A stretch of 64,000 nucleotides of DNA from Ligilactobacillus sp900765635 (GTDB lineage Bacteria > Bacillota > Bacilli > Lactobacillales > Lactobacillaceae): the NCBI RefSeq assembly GCF_949152225.1, contig NZ_CASCJC010000001.1, positions 1,364,001 to 1,428,000 on the forward strand, given 5' to 3'. The translations under genes were made by a program, and so were the position numbers. The notes beneath the pieces are model-generated. The model did not search any database. It had not been told where the DNA came from and saw only the letters and a list, made by a program, of their open reading frames with translations. Below are positions 48,154 to 57,144 of this stretch, piece after piece (position 1 is the first letter of the stretch; each line of letters starts with the position of its first letter).

Positions 48154-49422
48154 TCAATTATCGCGGTGCAAACTTTTATGTTTAAGTACCAAGCGGCTAA
48201 ACAAAATAACGATACATGCTAAAAATAAACTTAAAAAAACTAACAATGTTAAGTCTTTTAACTGTGAAATATCATTTATAACCATTAAATGATTTATTTC
48301 TAAAGGAAAATTTTGTTTGTCTAAGAATAATAAGCGTTGATTATCTAAGAAATGATATATTTTACTACTTAAGTTTAACAAAGTTTCGCAAATTAAAGTA
48401 CCGACTAAAAAATCACCGATTCCTGCCATGATTGCCGCTAAAAATAATAACAGTCCATTCTTTTTCCAAAAACATCTAAAACTAGCCTTAGGTGTTGCTA
48501 AAAAAACGCCTCTTGTAGCAAATGATACCAATCCAACTACAAGTAATATGAGTGAAAAAACAACAATTATTACAGCTAATATTTTGATGTTGCTAAATTT
48601 TTGAATAACTGCTTGATACAATGCATCGTTTGTTTGAAGTAAATAGTTGGTATCTGCGATGACTTTTTTAGCTTGTTTGATAAAGCTTAATCTAGAGGAA
48701 AAATCTTTCAACTCAAAAGTTGCTAAATCAGCCGATTGGTTATTGCCTTTTAATTGATTAGCTAGATTATATGAAACATAAATTGTATTAGCCGGTTCTT
48801 GTTTTACACCGTTTAGACTAACACCAAAACCATAAAATCCCTCTTGTGCTTGATAAATTCCAATAATCTTTAATTTATACGTTTTTTGCTGTTTGGAAAT
48901 CTTTAGACTATCTCCCACATGTAAATTATTTTTATGGGCTAAATTACGTTCGATAACTGCATTTTGTTTTAAATTATCACTGGGCTTAAGACCACGACCT
49001 TCGATAATTTTATAATTTCGTGTCACAAATTGATTGATCTGACTAGTATGTAACACTCCGGTCAACGTGATATCTGGATTATCTAACATAAAATCCAATT
49101 CGTCATCTGGTGCAGAAGCAATTGTAAAATTAAGGCCTTGAGCGGTAGTCGAGCTGTATTTATTATAACTTTTCACTTGCTTAAGCTGAGCTAATTGAGT
49201 AATAACCTTACCAGAGATTCCACTAAAATCAAGCTTAGTATCATTTTTTTGTTGCAAAGACTTAATTGCTGGTGTCGTTAGGATCACACTTGTTTTAGCT
49301 TTTTGCTTAACTGTTTTTTCCAGTAAATTTGCTGTTTGATAAATACTTAGACCAGCCATTCCCACTAAAAACGCAACTAAGAAGAATACTAGTTTTGCTG
49401 TTGGCTTGAGTAACTTTTTCAT
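48154..49422 (-). CDS. orphan FtsX-like ABC permease
   Basis: A 422-residue protein has an N-terminal membrane segment (about 12-32), a MacB-like extracellular domain (about 45-270), and three C-terminal membrane segments. The extracellular part contains IEGRGLKPSDNLKQNAVIER and VGDSLKISKQQKTYKLKIIG, as in MacB/LolE-type permeases. No ATPase gene is adjacent, so it must use one elsewhere or act differently. I use the ATG at 49422, 6 bases after AGGAGG; the GTG two codons earlier is too close to that site. Confidence 0.78.
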   Translation of the reverse strand: MKKLLKPTAKLVFFLVAFLVGMAGLSIYQTANLLEKTVKQKAKTSVILTTPAIKSLQQKNDTKLDFSGISGKVITQLAQLKQVKSYNKYSSTTAQGLNFTIASAPDDELDFMLDNPDITLTGVLHTSQINQFVTRNYKIIEGRGLKPSDNLKQNAVIERNLAHKNNLHVGDSLKISKQQKTYKLKIIGIYQAQEGFYGFGVSLNGVKQEPANTIYVSYNLANQLKGNNQSADLATFELKDFSSRLSFIKQAKKVIADTNYLLQTNDALYQAVIQKFSNIKILAVIIVVFSLILLVVGLVSFATRGVFLATPKASFRCFWKKNGLLLFLAAIMAGIGDFLVGTLICETLLNLSSKIYHFLDNQRLLFLDKQNFPLEINHLMVINDISQLKDLTLLVFLSLFLACIVILFSRLVLKHKSLHRDN

Positions 49423-49510
49423 CCGCACCCTCCTTTTTTGCCAATAACCGCTAGGATAATTTTAACTAAAAAGTATGAATTATATTTGACCAAAGTTAGG
49501 ATAAACATCA

Positions 49511-49540
49511 AAAAACGACCAGCCTTAAGCTAGTCGTTAT
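49511..49540 (-). terminator. terminator of the ThrE-like pair
   Basis: AACGACTAGC and GCTGGTCGTT pair (with one G-U) around TTAAG and are followed by six T on the minus strand. Confidence 0.88.
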
Positions 49541-49541
49541 C

Positions 49542-49982
49542 TTACTCAGTTTTATTTCTAAATTTAAAATATACGCGTGAAACCAGTTCTGCTAAGAAAA
49601 AGCCCATCGCAATGGAACCTGCAATCAACACTACTTGTACTAAATAAACGATGGCTTCACTGTTATTACCAAAAGCAAAATTACGTACAGCCCGATACGC
49701 TTGTCCTCCTGGAACCAATGGAACCAAGCTAGGAATATTAAATAAAATCATGGGCATTTTCTTAAATCGGGCAATAAACATCGAACTTAAACCAATTGCT
49801 AAGGCTGCCGTCAAATTGCTTAACACCATTCCTGCGTGTTGATTCATCATAAACTTATAAATCAGCCAACCTAATACTCCCACGCAACCACAGCCATTTA
49901 ACGCCTTACGTGGGACATTTAAAATCACCCCAAAGCCCACGGCAGATAGATAACTAAAAACTATGTTAATCAAAATTTGCAT
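49542..49982 (-). CDS. threonine/serine exporter, small subunit (ThrE_2/DUF3815)
   Basis: A 146-residue protein with four to five membrane segments matches the C-terminal half of ThrE (FGVILNVPRKALNGCGCVGV, FNIPSLVPLVPGGQAYRAVR). In Firmicutes, ThrE is split into two genes; the larger half is the next gene upstream, 13 bases away. Together they are predicted to export threonine or serine. The ATG at 49982 follows a GGAGG site. Confidence 0.9.
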   Translation of the reverse strand: MQILINIVFSYLSAVGFGVILNVPRKALNGCGCVGVLGWLIYKFMMNQHAGMVLSNLTAALAIGLSSMFIARFKKMPMILFNIPSLVPLVPGGQAYRAVRNFAFGNNSEAIVYLVQVVLIAGSIAMGFFLAELVSRVYFKFRNKTE

Positions 49983-49995
49983 CGTTTATCCTCCA

Positions 49996-50748
49996 TCACC
50001 AAAAGCGCAAGATAATTCCAACACCCATACTAATCGCACAAGCCGATAAAAAGGCCTCGGTTGCACGCGCAATCCCACTCAAAATATGTCCGGCTAAAAT
50101 ATCTCGTACTGCATTTGTCAAAGGTACTCCCGGAACAAGGGGCATAATGGCTCCAATCACAATCATATCTGCATTTATCCCTAAATGATACTTAACAGCT
50201 AACAAAGCCATAAATGCCAAGACTACTGAACCTAAAAATTCACTAACAAACTTTAATTTAAGCTTGATATTAACCCAATAATAAACTGCATAGCCTACCG
50301 CTCCAATTACAAAAGTTGGTAAAAAATCAAACCAACTACCCCCATATAAAACTTGCAAAGTGCTACTAACTAAAGCAGCCCCTAAAACTTGCCATCTAAA
50401 AGCAAAAAAAGGAACTTTTTCATCGATAGCTTGTAATCTACTATAAAGTTCAGCCAAAGTAATTTTTTGAGCTTGAAAAGCACGCGAAGCATCATTAACA
50501 CGAGCAATCTTTTCTAAATCAATTCCAAAACGGCGCTGAATAGGCTGAACCTGTGCATTATGCGAAGAAGGAATCGACATCATGATTCCCGTAGTTGTTT
50601 CAAAAATTTTAGGGTCACTGATGCCAGCGTTTCTAGCAATCCGATACAAAGCATCATCAACCCGTGCCATATCTGCTCCATTTTCTATCATCAGCTTTCC
50701 AGCCAGCATCACAGCGGCAATTGCTAAATCTTCTTTTGTTTGTTCCAT
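49996..50748 (-). CDS. threonine/serine exporter, large subunit (ThrE/DUF1212)
   Basis: The N-terminal cytoplasmic domain (about residues 1-110: AGKLMIENGADMARVDDALY, TTGIMMSIPS) precedes five membrane segments with IGAIMPLVPGVPLTNAVRDI. The 250 residues match the split-ThrE large subunit. The ATG at 50748 has a GGGAAT-type weak site. It is in an operon with the small subunit. Confidence 0.9.
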   Translation of the reverse strand: MEQTKEDLAIAAVMLAGKLMIENGADMARVDDALYRIARNAGISDPKIFETTTGIMMSIPSSHNAQVQPIQRRFGIDLEKIARVNDASRAFQAQKITLAELYSRLQAIDEKVPFFAFRWQVLGAALVSSTLQVLYGGSWFDFLPTFVIGAVGYAVYYWVNIKLKLKFVSEFLGSVVLAFMALLAVKYHLGINADMIVIGAIMPLVPGVPLTNAVRDILAGHILSGIARATEAFLSACAISMGVGIILRFW

Positions 50749-50777
50749 TCCCTAAACTATTTCCTTTCATTAAAAAT

Positions 50778-51953
50778 TTAGCTGCGCAAATTAGTTTTAA
50801 CTGCAACTAAGATACCTATGACCGTTAAAAATATAAAACTTGCCATCACCATAAACAACACTGTATAAGAAAAACTATCAATAATCAAGCCCCCAATTAA
50901 AGGTCCTACTGCACTACCACAAGAAGATGCTATCCTGACAAAGCCTTGATAGCGCCCTTTTTCACCGACACTGCTCAAATCATCAACAATTGCTGGAATC
51001 GTTGGGAAAGTAAAGACTTCAGCTAAGGTCACTAAACACATTGATAAAACAAAATGTGGATAATCTTTGGCAATTATTAAAGAAGCAAATGCAACAGCAA
51101 ACATTCCACCACCAAAATATAATTTATGCCAAATATTGACATTAAAATGATCATCACACCAACTGATGATAGGCTGTGCTGTGACAATGATAATTCCATT
51201 GATTGTCCATAAGAAACTGTATTTATGCAATGCTATCCCTAACTCACGCATATAAACAGAAAGATTTGATTGCCATTGTGAATAACCCAAACCAACAGCT
51301 ACATAAAGTGCTAAAATCGTGAAAATTACGATAATATGCTTTTTAGAAGTCTTTAGCCCTTCTTTAGCAGTTGGATTTTTGCGACCTTCAAAGACATGTT
51401 GTGGCACAAAATAATGATAAAAAGCTAAAATTAAAAAGACTACATACAATGAAAAATTAATAATAAAAATTAGTTCAATATTGATATCTACTACATAGCC
51501 TACCAAAAGAGTGCCAATCACCACACCAATGTTAGCCATAAAATACATCATATTAAAAATGTATCTAGCATCTTTGCCTTTAACTGCAGTAGCAAGTGAA
51601 TTGACAATCGTGCTAGCAATTCCGCCACCAAAATTATCAAGAATTAAAAATATCGGATAAGCTGGCCATCCATTGAAAAAAATCAACATAAAAACTGACA
51701 AGCTCGCAAGTGCTAACGATGCCAATAAGAATTTGCGTGCATCATAATGATCATAAATATACCCACCAATATAACTTCCAATAATTAAAGATAATGAATT
51801 AAAAAACAGCACTATCCCTGCAGTTGTCAAGCTTTTTCCTAGATAATCATGCATATATACAGTCGTCAGCGGCCACATAAAACTGGTCCCGACCGATACA
51901 ATAAAGTTTCCTAACAAAAGCCACTTTAATTGAAGCTCTTTTGTTTTTGCCAT
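50778..51953 (-). CDS. major facilitator superfamily transporter
   Basis: A 391-residue, 12-span MFS protein with the loop motif GGYIYDHYDARKFLL between helices 2 and 3. It resembles MdtH/YfmO-like multidrug exporters, but the substrate is not known. I use the ATG at 51953, which has GAGGGTGG 7 bases upstream; the GTG at 51965 lies inside that ribosome site. It lies 29 bases upstream of the ThrE pair and may share a transcript with it. Confidence 0.88.
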   Translation of the reverse strand: MAKTKELQLKWLLLGNFIVSVGTSFMWPLTTVYMHDYLGKSLTTAGIVLFFNSLSLIIGSYIGGYIYDHYDARKFLLASLALASLSVFMLIFFNGWPAYPIFLILDNFGGGIASTIVNSLATAVKGKDARYIFNMMYFMANIGVVIGTLLVGYVVDINIELIFIINFSLYVVFLILAFYHYFVPQHVFEGRKNPTAKEGLKTSKKHIIVIFTILALYVAVGLGYSQWQSNLSVYMRELGIALHKYSFLWTINGIIIVTAQPIISWCDDHFNVNIWHKLYFGGGMFAVAFASLIIAKDYPHFVLSMCLVTLAEVFTFPTIPAIVDDLSSVGEKGRYQGFVRIASSCGSAVGPLIGGLIIDSFSYTVLFMVMASFIFLTVIGILVAVKTNLRS

Positions 51954-52040
51954 TTTAAATTCCACCCTCTTTAACCATATTTAGCTATGCTAATTATACT
52001 ATTACAATTAACTAAAACAAAGTATTCATTTTAATAAAAA

Positions 52041-52078
52041 TAAAAGACCGCTAACTGCTACCAGTTGCGGTCTTTTAT
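52041..52078 (-). terminator. cold-shock gene terminator
   Basis: AAAAGACCGCAACTG pairs with CAGTTAGCGGTCTTTT (one bulge), with a T-rich tail on the minus strand. Confidence 0.9.
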
Positions 52079-52096
52079 TACTTAATTAACAGACGC

Positions 52097-52297
52097 TTAA
52101 GCTTTGTTAACGTTAGATGCTTGAGGTCCACGATCTGTTTCTTCAATGTCAAACGTTACGCTTTGACCTTCTTCTAAAGTCTTGTAACCTTCACCTTGAA
52201 TAGCAGAGAAGTGCACGAATACATCACTACCGTCTTCACGTGTAATAAAGCCAAAACCTTTGTCTGCGTTAAACCATTTTACTGTTCCTTGTTCCAT
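52097..52297 (-). CDS. csp: cold-shock protein, CspA family
   Basis: A 66-residue single cold-shock domain with RNP1 KGFGFIT and RNP2 DVFVHFSAI; it binds single-stranded RNA and DNA as an RNA chaperone. The start is the ATG at 52297 (MEQGTVKWFN) with AAGGAGG 8 bases upstream; longer upstream reading is leader. The leader of about 115 bases from the promoter at 52421 is typical of cold-shock genes, where it controls translation by temperature. Confidence 0.96.
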   Translation of the reverse strand: MEQGTVKWFNADKGFGFITREDGSDVFVHFSAIQGEGYKTLEEGQSVTFDIEETDRGPQASNVNKA

Positions 52298-52429
52298 AAT
52301 TGGAATCCTCCTTGATACGCCTTTGTGGCAAATAAAAATTGTTGTAGTTCTGAATGGCGCATTCTGGGGAAAGTTAAGAAACGTTCTGTCCACAATAACC
52401 GAAACAAAAATACACTTATGATTATAGCA
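52298..52429 (-). promoter_or_regulatory. csp promoter and long structured leader
   Basis: On the minus strand the extended -10 TGC-TATAAT (52421-52429) gives a start near 52413 and a leader of about 115 bases, rich in short complementary segments (GTTCTGAATGGCGC and GCGCATTC-type text). This is the classical layout for cold-responsive csp leaders. Confidence 0.65.
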
Positions 52430-52468
52430 TAGCCTTATTTTGTTTAACAGTAATATGCCTTATCGTAA

Positions 52469-53119
52469 CTATTCCTTAACAAAAACATAATGTGCAGCTT
52501 TATAACCAATGCTTGATCGACTACCATCTTTGTTTAATTTAAACGAAATTGGACCTTCAAATGGCGCATGTTTTAAAACCGTTAATTCATCACCGATATT
52601 TAATTGAATATCATCTAAGTAGGTCAATAAATCATGATTGTCGATGAAACGATCAACAATTACAACGCTACCTTCTTTAGCATCCGCCAAGACTTGATAA
52701 CTATCTTCTTGATAATTACCTGCCTTATCTGGGATTACTCCACCATGTGGACAATGTGTTGGATGGCCTAAAAATTCTTCTAAATGATCCATCAAAGTAT
52801 CACTAGTCACATGTTCTAAGACTTCTGCGTCATCATGAACATCTTGTAATTTATAATTGAGCTTAGAAACAAGGAAGGTTTCCCACAAGCGATGGCGTCT
52901 AACTAATTCTTCAGCCACTTTGACCCCTTGTTTAGTCAATGAGATACCTGCATAAGGCGTATGCTCGACTAGCTTTTCTTTAACCAACTTGCTAACCATT
53001 TCAGTTACCGAACCAGCCGCAACATTTAGACTCAAAGCTATTTGTTTATTTGAAACTTTCCGTTTTCTACCACCTAATTCAAAAATAATCTTGAGATAAT
53101 CTTCTTTTTTTGGTGTCAC
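52469..53119 (-). CDS. mntR: DtxR/MntR-family metal-dependent regulator
   Basis: The N-terminal winged helix (NKQIALSLNVAAGSVTEMVS, about residues 23-42), a metal-binding dimerisation domain (VRRHRLWETFLVSKL; EEFLGHPTHCPHGG) and a C-terminal FeoA-like SH3 domain (about 145-216) are present. Manganese or iron sensing is inferred. I start at the GTG at 53119, 6 bases after GAGGTG; the GTG three codons upstream lies within that site. A DtxR-type palindrome lies just after its promoter. No metal transporter gene is in the window. Confidence 0.9.
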   Translation of the reverse strand: MTPKKEDYLKIIFELGGRKRKVSNKQIALSLNVAAGSVTEMVSKLVKEKLVEHTPYAGISLTKQGVKVAEELVRRHRLWETFLVSKLNYKLQDVHDDAEVLEHVTSDTLMDHLEEFLGHPTHCPHGGVIPDKAGNYQEDSYQVLADAKEGSVVIVDRFIDNHDLLTYLDDIQLNIGDELTVLKHAPFEGPISFKLNKDGSRSSIGYKAAHYVFVKE

Positions 53120-53172
53120 TTTTTTCACCTCGTTTGTCTCTTTGCTCTCTAAAAAAACAATTAATCTTTTTG

Positions 53173-53224
53173 TTAGGCATCCCTAAAATAATTTAATTAT
53201 AATTCCAAAATTTCAAAAATGCAA
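53173..53224 (-). promoter_or_regulatory. mntR promoter with DtxR-type operator
   Basis: On the minus strand -35 TTGCAT (53219-53224), a 17-base spacer and -10 TATAAT (53196-53201). The inverted repeat TTAGG-GATG-CCTAA (53173-53186) follows around the start of transcription. Its arms match the core of DtxR/MntR operators. Confidence 0.78.
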
Positions 53225-53254
53225 GCACAGTAAAATCGCTTACGTTCTAAAAAT

Positions 53255-54127
53255 TTATTGTAAAAATAATTGCATATCATCTGGCAACGGACTTATAAAA
53301 ACATGTTTTTGACCTGTTAATGGATCTTTAAAGGTCAATTGATAAGCATGCAAGGCCTGTCGCTTTAACATCAAAGACCCACCATAAAGCTCATCGCCTA
53401 ATAGCGGATGACCTAAATGACTAAAATGTGCACGAATTTGATGGGTACGTCCGGTATGCAACTTAATTTCTAAAAGCGCACCATCTTTAAGATGCTGTTT
53501 GCACCAATACTCGGTTTTAGCATCTTGTCCAGCTCGCATGACTTGGCGCTTAATTTCGCCTTCTTTTTTTCCTAAAGGTAACTCAATTATACCATGTGTT
53601 TGCTTGATTTGACCGCTAACCAAAGCTAAATACCGTTTATCTAGGCATTGCCATCCATCTTTTTGATTAATCAAACTTTGGGCAAAAGTATTTTTAGCAA
53701 ATAACACCAATCCACTCGTATAACGATCTAGTCGGGTGATAATATGTGGATTAATATTTTCAGCTTTTTGTCTAAGTAAGTAGCCTTTGACGCGATTAAC
53801 CAAGGTATCTGCTTGATTGCTTGGGCCAGGTACACTCGTCAATCCTGCTGGTTTATCAACTACTAACCAATTTTGATCTTCGTAAACAATTTTGACTGGT
53901 TCGTGACTGACTAACACTTCTGGTTTATCAGGTTCTGCTGGTAATTGCAAAGTTACCTTTTGTCTGGCTAAAACTTTAGCATTTAAAGTTACCTTTTGGT
54001 CATCAAGCAAAAGCGCCCCTTGACCATTGCGTAATTTGCTCAACAAGCGTCCACTGACCCCGTGTTGTTTTAAAAAATTTTTTAAATTTAGCGTTTGTTC
54101 GCTATCATTTTGCCACACAAATTTCAT
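53255..54127 (-). CDS. RluA/RluD-family pseudouridine synthase
   Basis: This enzyme isomerises uridine to pseudouridine in rRNA or tRNA. The catalytic aspartate is in HIITRLDRYTSGLVLFAKN (around residue 136), and ELKLHTGRTHQIRAHFSHLG-type text closes the core. The 290 residues are normal. An S4-like N-terminal region (SGRLLSKLRNGQGALLLDDQ) is present. The ATG at 54127 has AAAGGA. The RNA target cannot be named from sequence. Confidence 0.93.
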   Translation of the reverse strand: MKFVWQNDSEQTLNLKNFLKQHGVSGRLLSKLRNGQGALLLDDQKVTLNAKVLARQKVTLQLPAEPDKPEVLVSHEPVKIVYEDQNWLVVDKPAGLTSVPGPSNQADTLVNRVKGYLLRQKAENINPHIITRLDRYTSGLVLFAKNTFAQSLINQKDGWQCLDKRYLALVSGQIKQTHGIIELPLGKKEGEIKRQVMRAGQDAKTEYWCKQHLKDGALLEIKLHTGRTHQIRAHFSHLGHPLLGDELYGGSLMLKRQALHAYQLTFKDPLTGQKHVFISPLPDDMQLFLQ

Positions 54128-54154
54128 TCATTAATCCTTTCAAGTTTCCTTGCT

Positions 54155-54184
54155 AAAAAAGTCTTGCCTAAAAGCAAGACTTAA
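54155..54184 (-). terminator. terminator of the 64-residue membrane protein gene
   Basis: AAGTCTTGC and GCAAGACTT pair, followed by six T on the minus strand. Confidence 0.88.
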
Positions 54185-54209
54185 AAACTACTCTTTACAG
54201 TTATCTAAG

Positions 54210-54404
54210 TTATTTTTCACGCCAATAAATCATGGCCAAGATGTCCCCCAACATCACAAAGATCAATAAAAACAATAAGATCTTTAAACCCACATAACCT
54301 TCCTTGATTAATTGCTCGATCACATCAGGACCAAAACAATACAAAATAATCCCTGCTAGCAAGGCAAGCATCTCGGCATAATTTCTTTTCGGTAACCTAT
54401 CCAT
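54210..54404 (-). CDS. small two-span membrane protein, unknown function
   Basis: A 64-residue protein has two hydrophobic segments (about 12-26 and 40-58) and short charged ends. I do not recognise a family. It is supported by GAGGTG 8 bases before the ATG at 54404, by hydrophobic codon structure, and by a terminator after its stop. It lies 32 bases downstream of the ABC permease gene and may be part of that operon. Confidence 0.65.
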   Translation of the reverse strand: MDRLPKRNYAEMLALLAGIILYCFGPDVIEQLIKEGYVGLKILLFLLIFVMLGDILAMIYWREK

Positions 54405-54436
54405 GCCTTCTTCACCTCACATACTCTTAAACTTAA

Positions 54437-55222
54437 TTATGTGTTGCGAATTTGCAAGCGCAAAAACGCAAAATAACTAAGTCCTATACTAATTATACTT
54501 AAAAGAATTAAAATAATAAAGAGCATTGTTGGATTATAATGTCCCAAAGCAACATTTGGACTATAACCAAAGACAAAACTATAGGCATTTTGTAAAACTC
54601 TTAGCGATGCTACTAAAGTCTCTTGTTTAATAGCGGACGTCATTAAATTAATGCCTAAGAGTCCCCAAGAAAAAGGTCCGCTGATCACTAAAATGACTAA
54701 TATAATCTTAACTGTGCGACTGCATAATGCAAAACAAACTGCTAACATCATCACTACCGCACCTAAACTAAGCAAATCCAAAAAATCAAGCCCTACGCTT
54801 AAAAGCTGATTTTGCCAAGCATGGACAAATAAATGACCATAAAAATCGTCGTAATTATCGACCATGATAATTCCTAAAGGCTTTTGAATCAAATTGTAAA
54901 TCAACGTATTAAAAACGGCTATCAAAAGGCTAACAAGAATTAAGGTTATACTTTTAGCTTGCCAAAAAGTCTTGCGCGAAATTGAATTTTGTATCAAATA
55001 AGTAAACTTTCGTTGATTACCGACACTAATAATAATGATAGTAAGAGTTCCGATAAACTTAAATGAAATATCAAATAAATGAAAAGCAAAATTGTGTAAA
55101 TTAGTGAGATCGTTCAAATTCCAAACAATATTCATCACCATAGGTACCAAAGCCAATATACCATAAAATAACATCCACACACTGAATAGATGTTTTATGA
55201 CAACATTTCTTTTATTTTTCAT
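54437..55222 (-). CDS. ABC transporter permease subunit (YtrC/D-like)
   Basis: A 261-residue polytopic protein has about six membrane segments and no ATPase domain. It is the membrane partner of the ATPase just upstream, in the GntR-ATPase-permease order of the ytr-type systems. The ATG at 55222 has GAGGTG 7 bases upstream. Its frame is intact, but the ATPase it needs is frameshifted, so the transporter is probably inactive unless another ATPase substitutes. Confidence 0.78.
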   Translation of the reverse strand: MKNKRNVVIKHLFSVWMLFYGILALVPMVMNIVWNLNDLTNLHNFAFHLFDISFKFIGTLTIIIISVGNQRKFTYLIQNSISRKTFWQAKSITLILVSLLIAVFNTLIYNLIQKPLGIIMVDNYDDFYGHLFVHAWQNQLLSVGLDFLDLLSLGAVVMMLAVCFALCSRTVKIILVILVISGPFSWGLLGINLMTSAIKQETLVASLRVLQNAYSFVFGYSPNVALGHYNPTMLFIILILLSIISIGLSYFAFLRLQIRNT

Positions 55223-55235
55223 TTGCTTGCACCTC

Positions 55236-56097
55236 TTATAAAACATTTGGATTACTTGGACTAGTTAAATATATAAATAGTCTTTGCAAATCAACGTGCT
55301 CAATATTGACTAAATCAGGTAAGATGCGTTGCTCATCTAAGGCACCATAAACATAGCTTTCTTGTAAATTACCTAAATTCTCTTTTCCAATTACATTTAA
55401 ACCTTGCGTATAGGCATCTACTTCGTCTTTAGGTCCAGTAATCAGATAAGCTTGTTTTAAAACATCTTCAACATCTTCATCAAGTAAAATTTTTGAATTA
55501 TCTAAACTCTAAGCTAGCAGCAATTTCTTCAATTAAGTGCGTTGAAATCACAAATGTCCGTGGCTTGTTTATATAGCTTTCCAACAATTCTTTATAAAAC
55601 AGTTCCCGATGACTCGCATCTAAGCCTAAGACTGGCTCGTCTAAAAAGATAAATTTGGCCGGTACACACAATGCAATGATTAACTTAAAAATCGAACGAT
55701 AACCGGTTAATAGCTTACCATACATTTGTTTTAAATCGACTTTAAAAGCTCGAGCTAATTTAGCTGCATATTCAAAATCAAAATCACCATAAAATAAGGC
55801 AGTATCCCGCAAAATTTTGCTTAATTTTTGGCTTTTTGCATAAAAATCTCGTTCACTCATCAAATAAATCTGCCCTAATAGTTCATCATTATTCATGATG
55901 GGTTGTCCATCTAATAAAATTTCTCCTTCTTTAAGCAATAAACGCGTGCTAAGCAAATTTAATAATGTGCTTTTTCCTGCGCCATTGTTTCCTAACAATC
56001 CATAGATTTTTCCTTCGGTTATTGTTAAATTAATTTGATTTAACACTGTTTTCTTTCCAAAATTTTGACTAAGATTTTTTACTACTATTTCACTCAT
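55236..56097 (-). pseudogene. ABC transporter ATPase (YtrB-like), frameshifted
   Basis: The first 199 residues form a normal ATPase: Walker A GNNGAGKST, Walker B FIFLDEPVLGLD and the H-loop STHLIEEIA; the signature region is LLTGYRSIFK rather than LSGGQ, as in YtrB-type subunits. Near 55502-55508 one extra base, probably in a T run, gives an early stop (LEFR). The original frame resumes as DNSKILLDEDVEDVLKQAYL and continues to SPSNPNVL with a stop at 55236. The lost part is the C-terminal domain of about 88 residues. It overlaps the GntR gene by 8 bases. Confidence 0.88.
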
Positions 56098-56464
56098 CTT
56101 CTTTTATCCCCCTAACAATCAAAGCACTAATCTCTTCTGGTTTCATATTTAATTTCTTAGCTTCTTTAATAAGTTTGACAACATATTCTTGATAAAAGGC
56201 TTCTTGTCTTTTGTGCAACAAAAGTTCATATGCGCCGGGTTTAACAAACATCCCTAAGCCACGCCGTTTTTCAAGTAGATTGGCATCTACCAATATATTC
56301 ATTCCCTTTAAAATGGTTGCTGGATTGATATGAAAGTTTTGTGAAATTTCTGTTGTCGAAGGAATTTGCTCATTTTCACGAAACACTTGCGTAAAGATCG
56401 CCTCTTCTATTTGATTTGCCACTTGTAAATATAATGGCTCTGTGCTATTAAAATTAAAGCGCAT
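56090..56464 (-). CDS. GntR-family regulator, YtrA subfamily
   Basis: The winged helix covers residues 1-75 (LYLQVANQIEEAIFTQVF, IPSTTEISQNFHINPATILK, LEKRRGLGMFVKPGA), with the short C-terminal dimerisation tail typical of YtrA. It probably represses the ABC operon that it heads. The ATG at 56464 has GGGAGG. Its promoter must lie in the 53-base gap shared with the divergent phosphatase gene. Confidence 0.92.
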   Translation of the reverse strand: MRFNFNSTEPLYLQVANQIEEAIFTQVFRENEQIPSTTEISQNFHINPATILKGMNILVDANLLEKRRGLGMFVKPGAYELLLHKRQEAFYQEYVVKLIKEAKKLNMKPEEISALIVRGIKEDE

Positions 56465-56517
56465 CTCTTTTTCCTCCCTCAGTTAGCTATCTGGTACAAT
56501 AATCTTGAGGTGATTTA

Positions 56518-57144
56518 ATGTCTAAATACATTCGTAATGCATTACTATTTTTAATTTTCTTTTTAATATTACTTTATCTAGTTAAAAGCGCCAATCCTTG
56601 GCTATTAGTTTGTGATCAGTTAGCACAAAAACTAACTGGTTTACTCTTAAATCCGACTAGTTTTGCGCTTATTAAGGTCTTAACTAACCTAGCTAGTTAT
56701 CAAGCCACCAGTGTTTTAGGTTTTGTTTTAGCAGGCGTCATCTGGTTTAAAACGGGCTTTGTTAACGCTAGCACTTGTATAGTGTTACTAGGCATCTTAA
56801 ACTTTATCTGTGGCCAAAGTAAGCCTTTAATTCAGCGTGCGCGTCCGGCTAATAAACTTGTAGAAATCGGCGGTTTTAGTTTTCCTAGTGGACACACCTT
56901 TGCAGCTGTTAGCTTAGCGGTTTTGGCCTGTTATTTCTTGTTTAGCCATTTCAAACATCGTTACTTAAAACAAACCTGCTATCTCTTAGCAGGTGGCTTT
57001 GTCTTGTTTATTGCTTTTAGCCGTGTCTTTTTACGTGTTCATTATTTTAGCGACACCTTAGCAAGTGTCTTATTGTTTGGTTTTTTATGGAATCTCTTTT
57101 TGGCTATTCGCTTATTCATAGCGCAAAGCTGCAATCGGGTTTAA
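56518..57144 (+). CDS. PAP2-family membrane phosphatase
   Basis: This integral membrane acid phosphatase has all three PAP2 motifs: KPLIQRARP (about 101-109), FSFPSGHTFA (about 119-128) and SRVFLRVHYFSD (about 167-178). Six membrane segments are predicted. Members dephosphorylate undecaprenyl pyrophosphate or phosphatidylglycerophosphate. The ATG has GAGGTG, and an extended -10 TGGTACAAT (56492-56500) lies close upstream. Its 3' end overlaps the decayed permease gene by 33 bases on the opposite strand. Confidence 0.92.
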   Translation: MSKYIRNALLFLIFFLILLYLVKSANPWLLVCDQLAQKLTGLLLNPTSFALIKVLTNLASYQATSVLGFVLAGVIWFKTGFVNASTCIVLLGILNFICGQSKPLIQRARPANKLVEIGGFSFPSGHTFAAVSLAVLACYFLFSHFKHRYLKQTCYLLAGGFVLFIAFSRVFLRVHYFSDTLASVLLFGFLWNLFLAIRLFIAQSCNRV

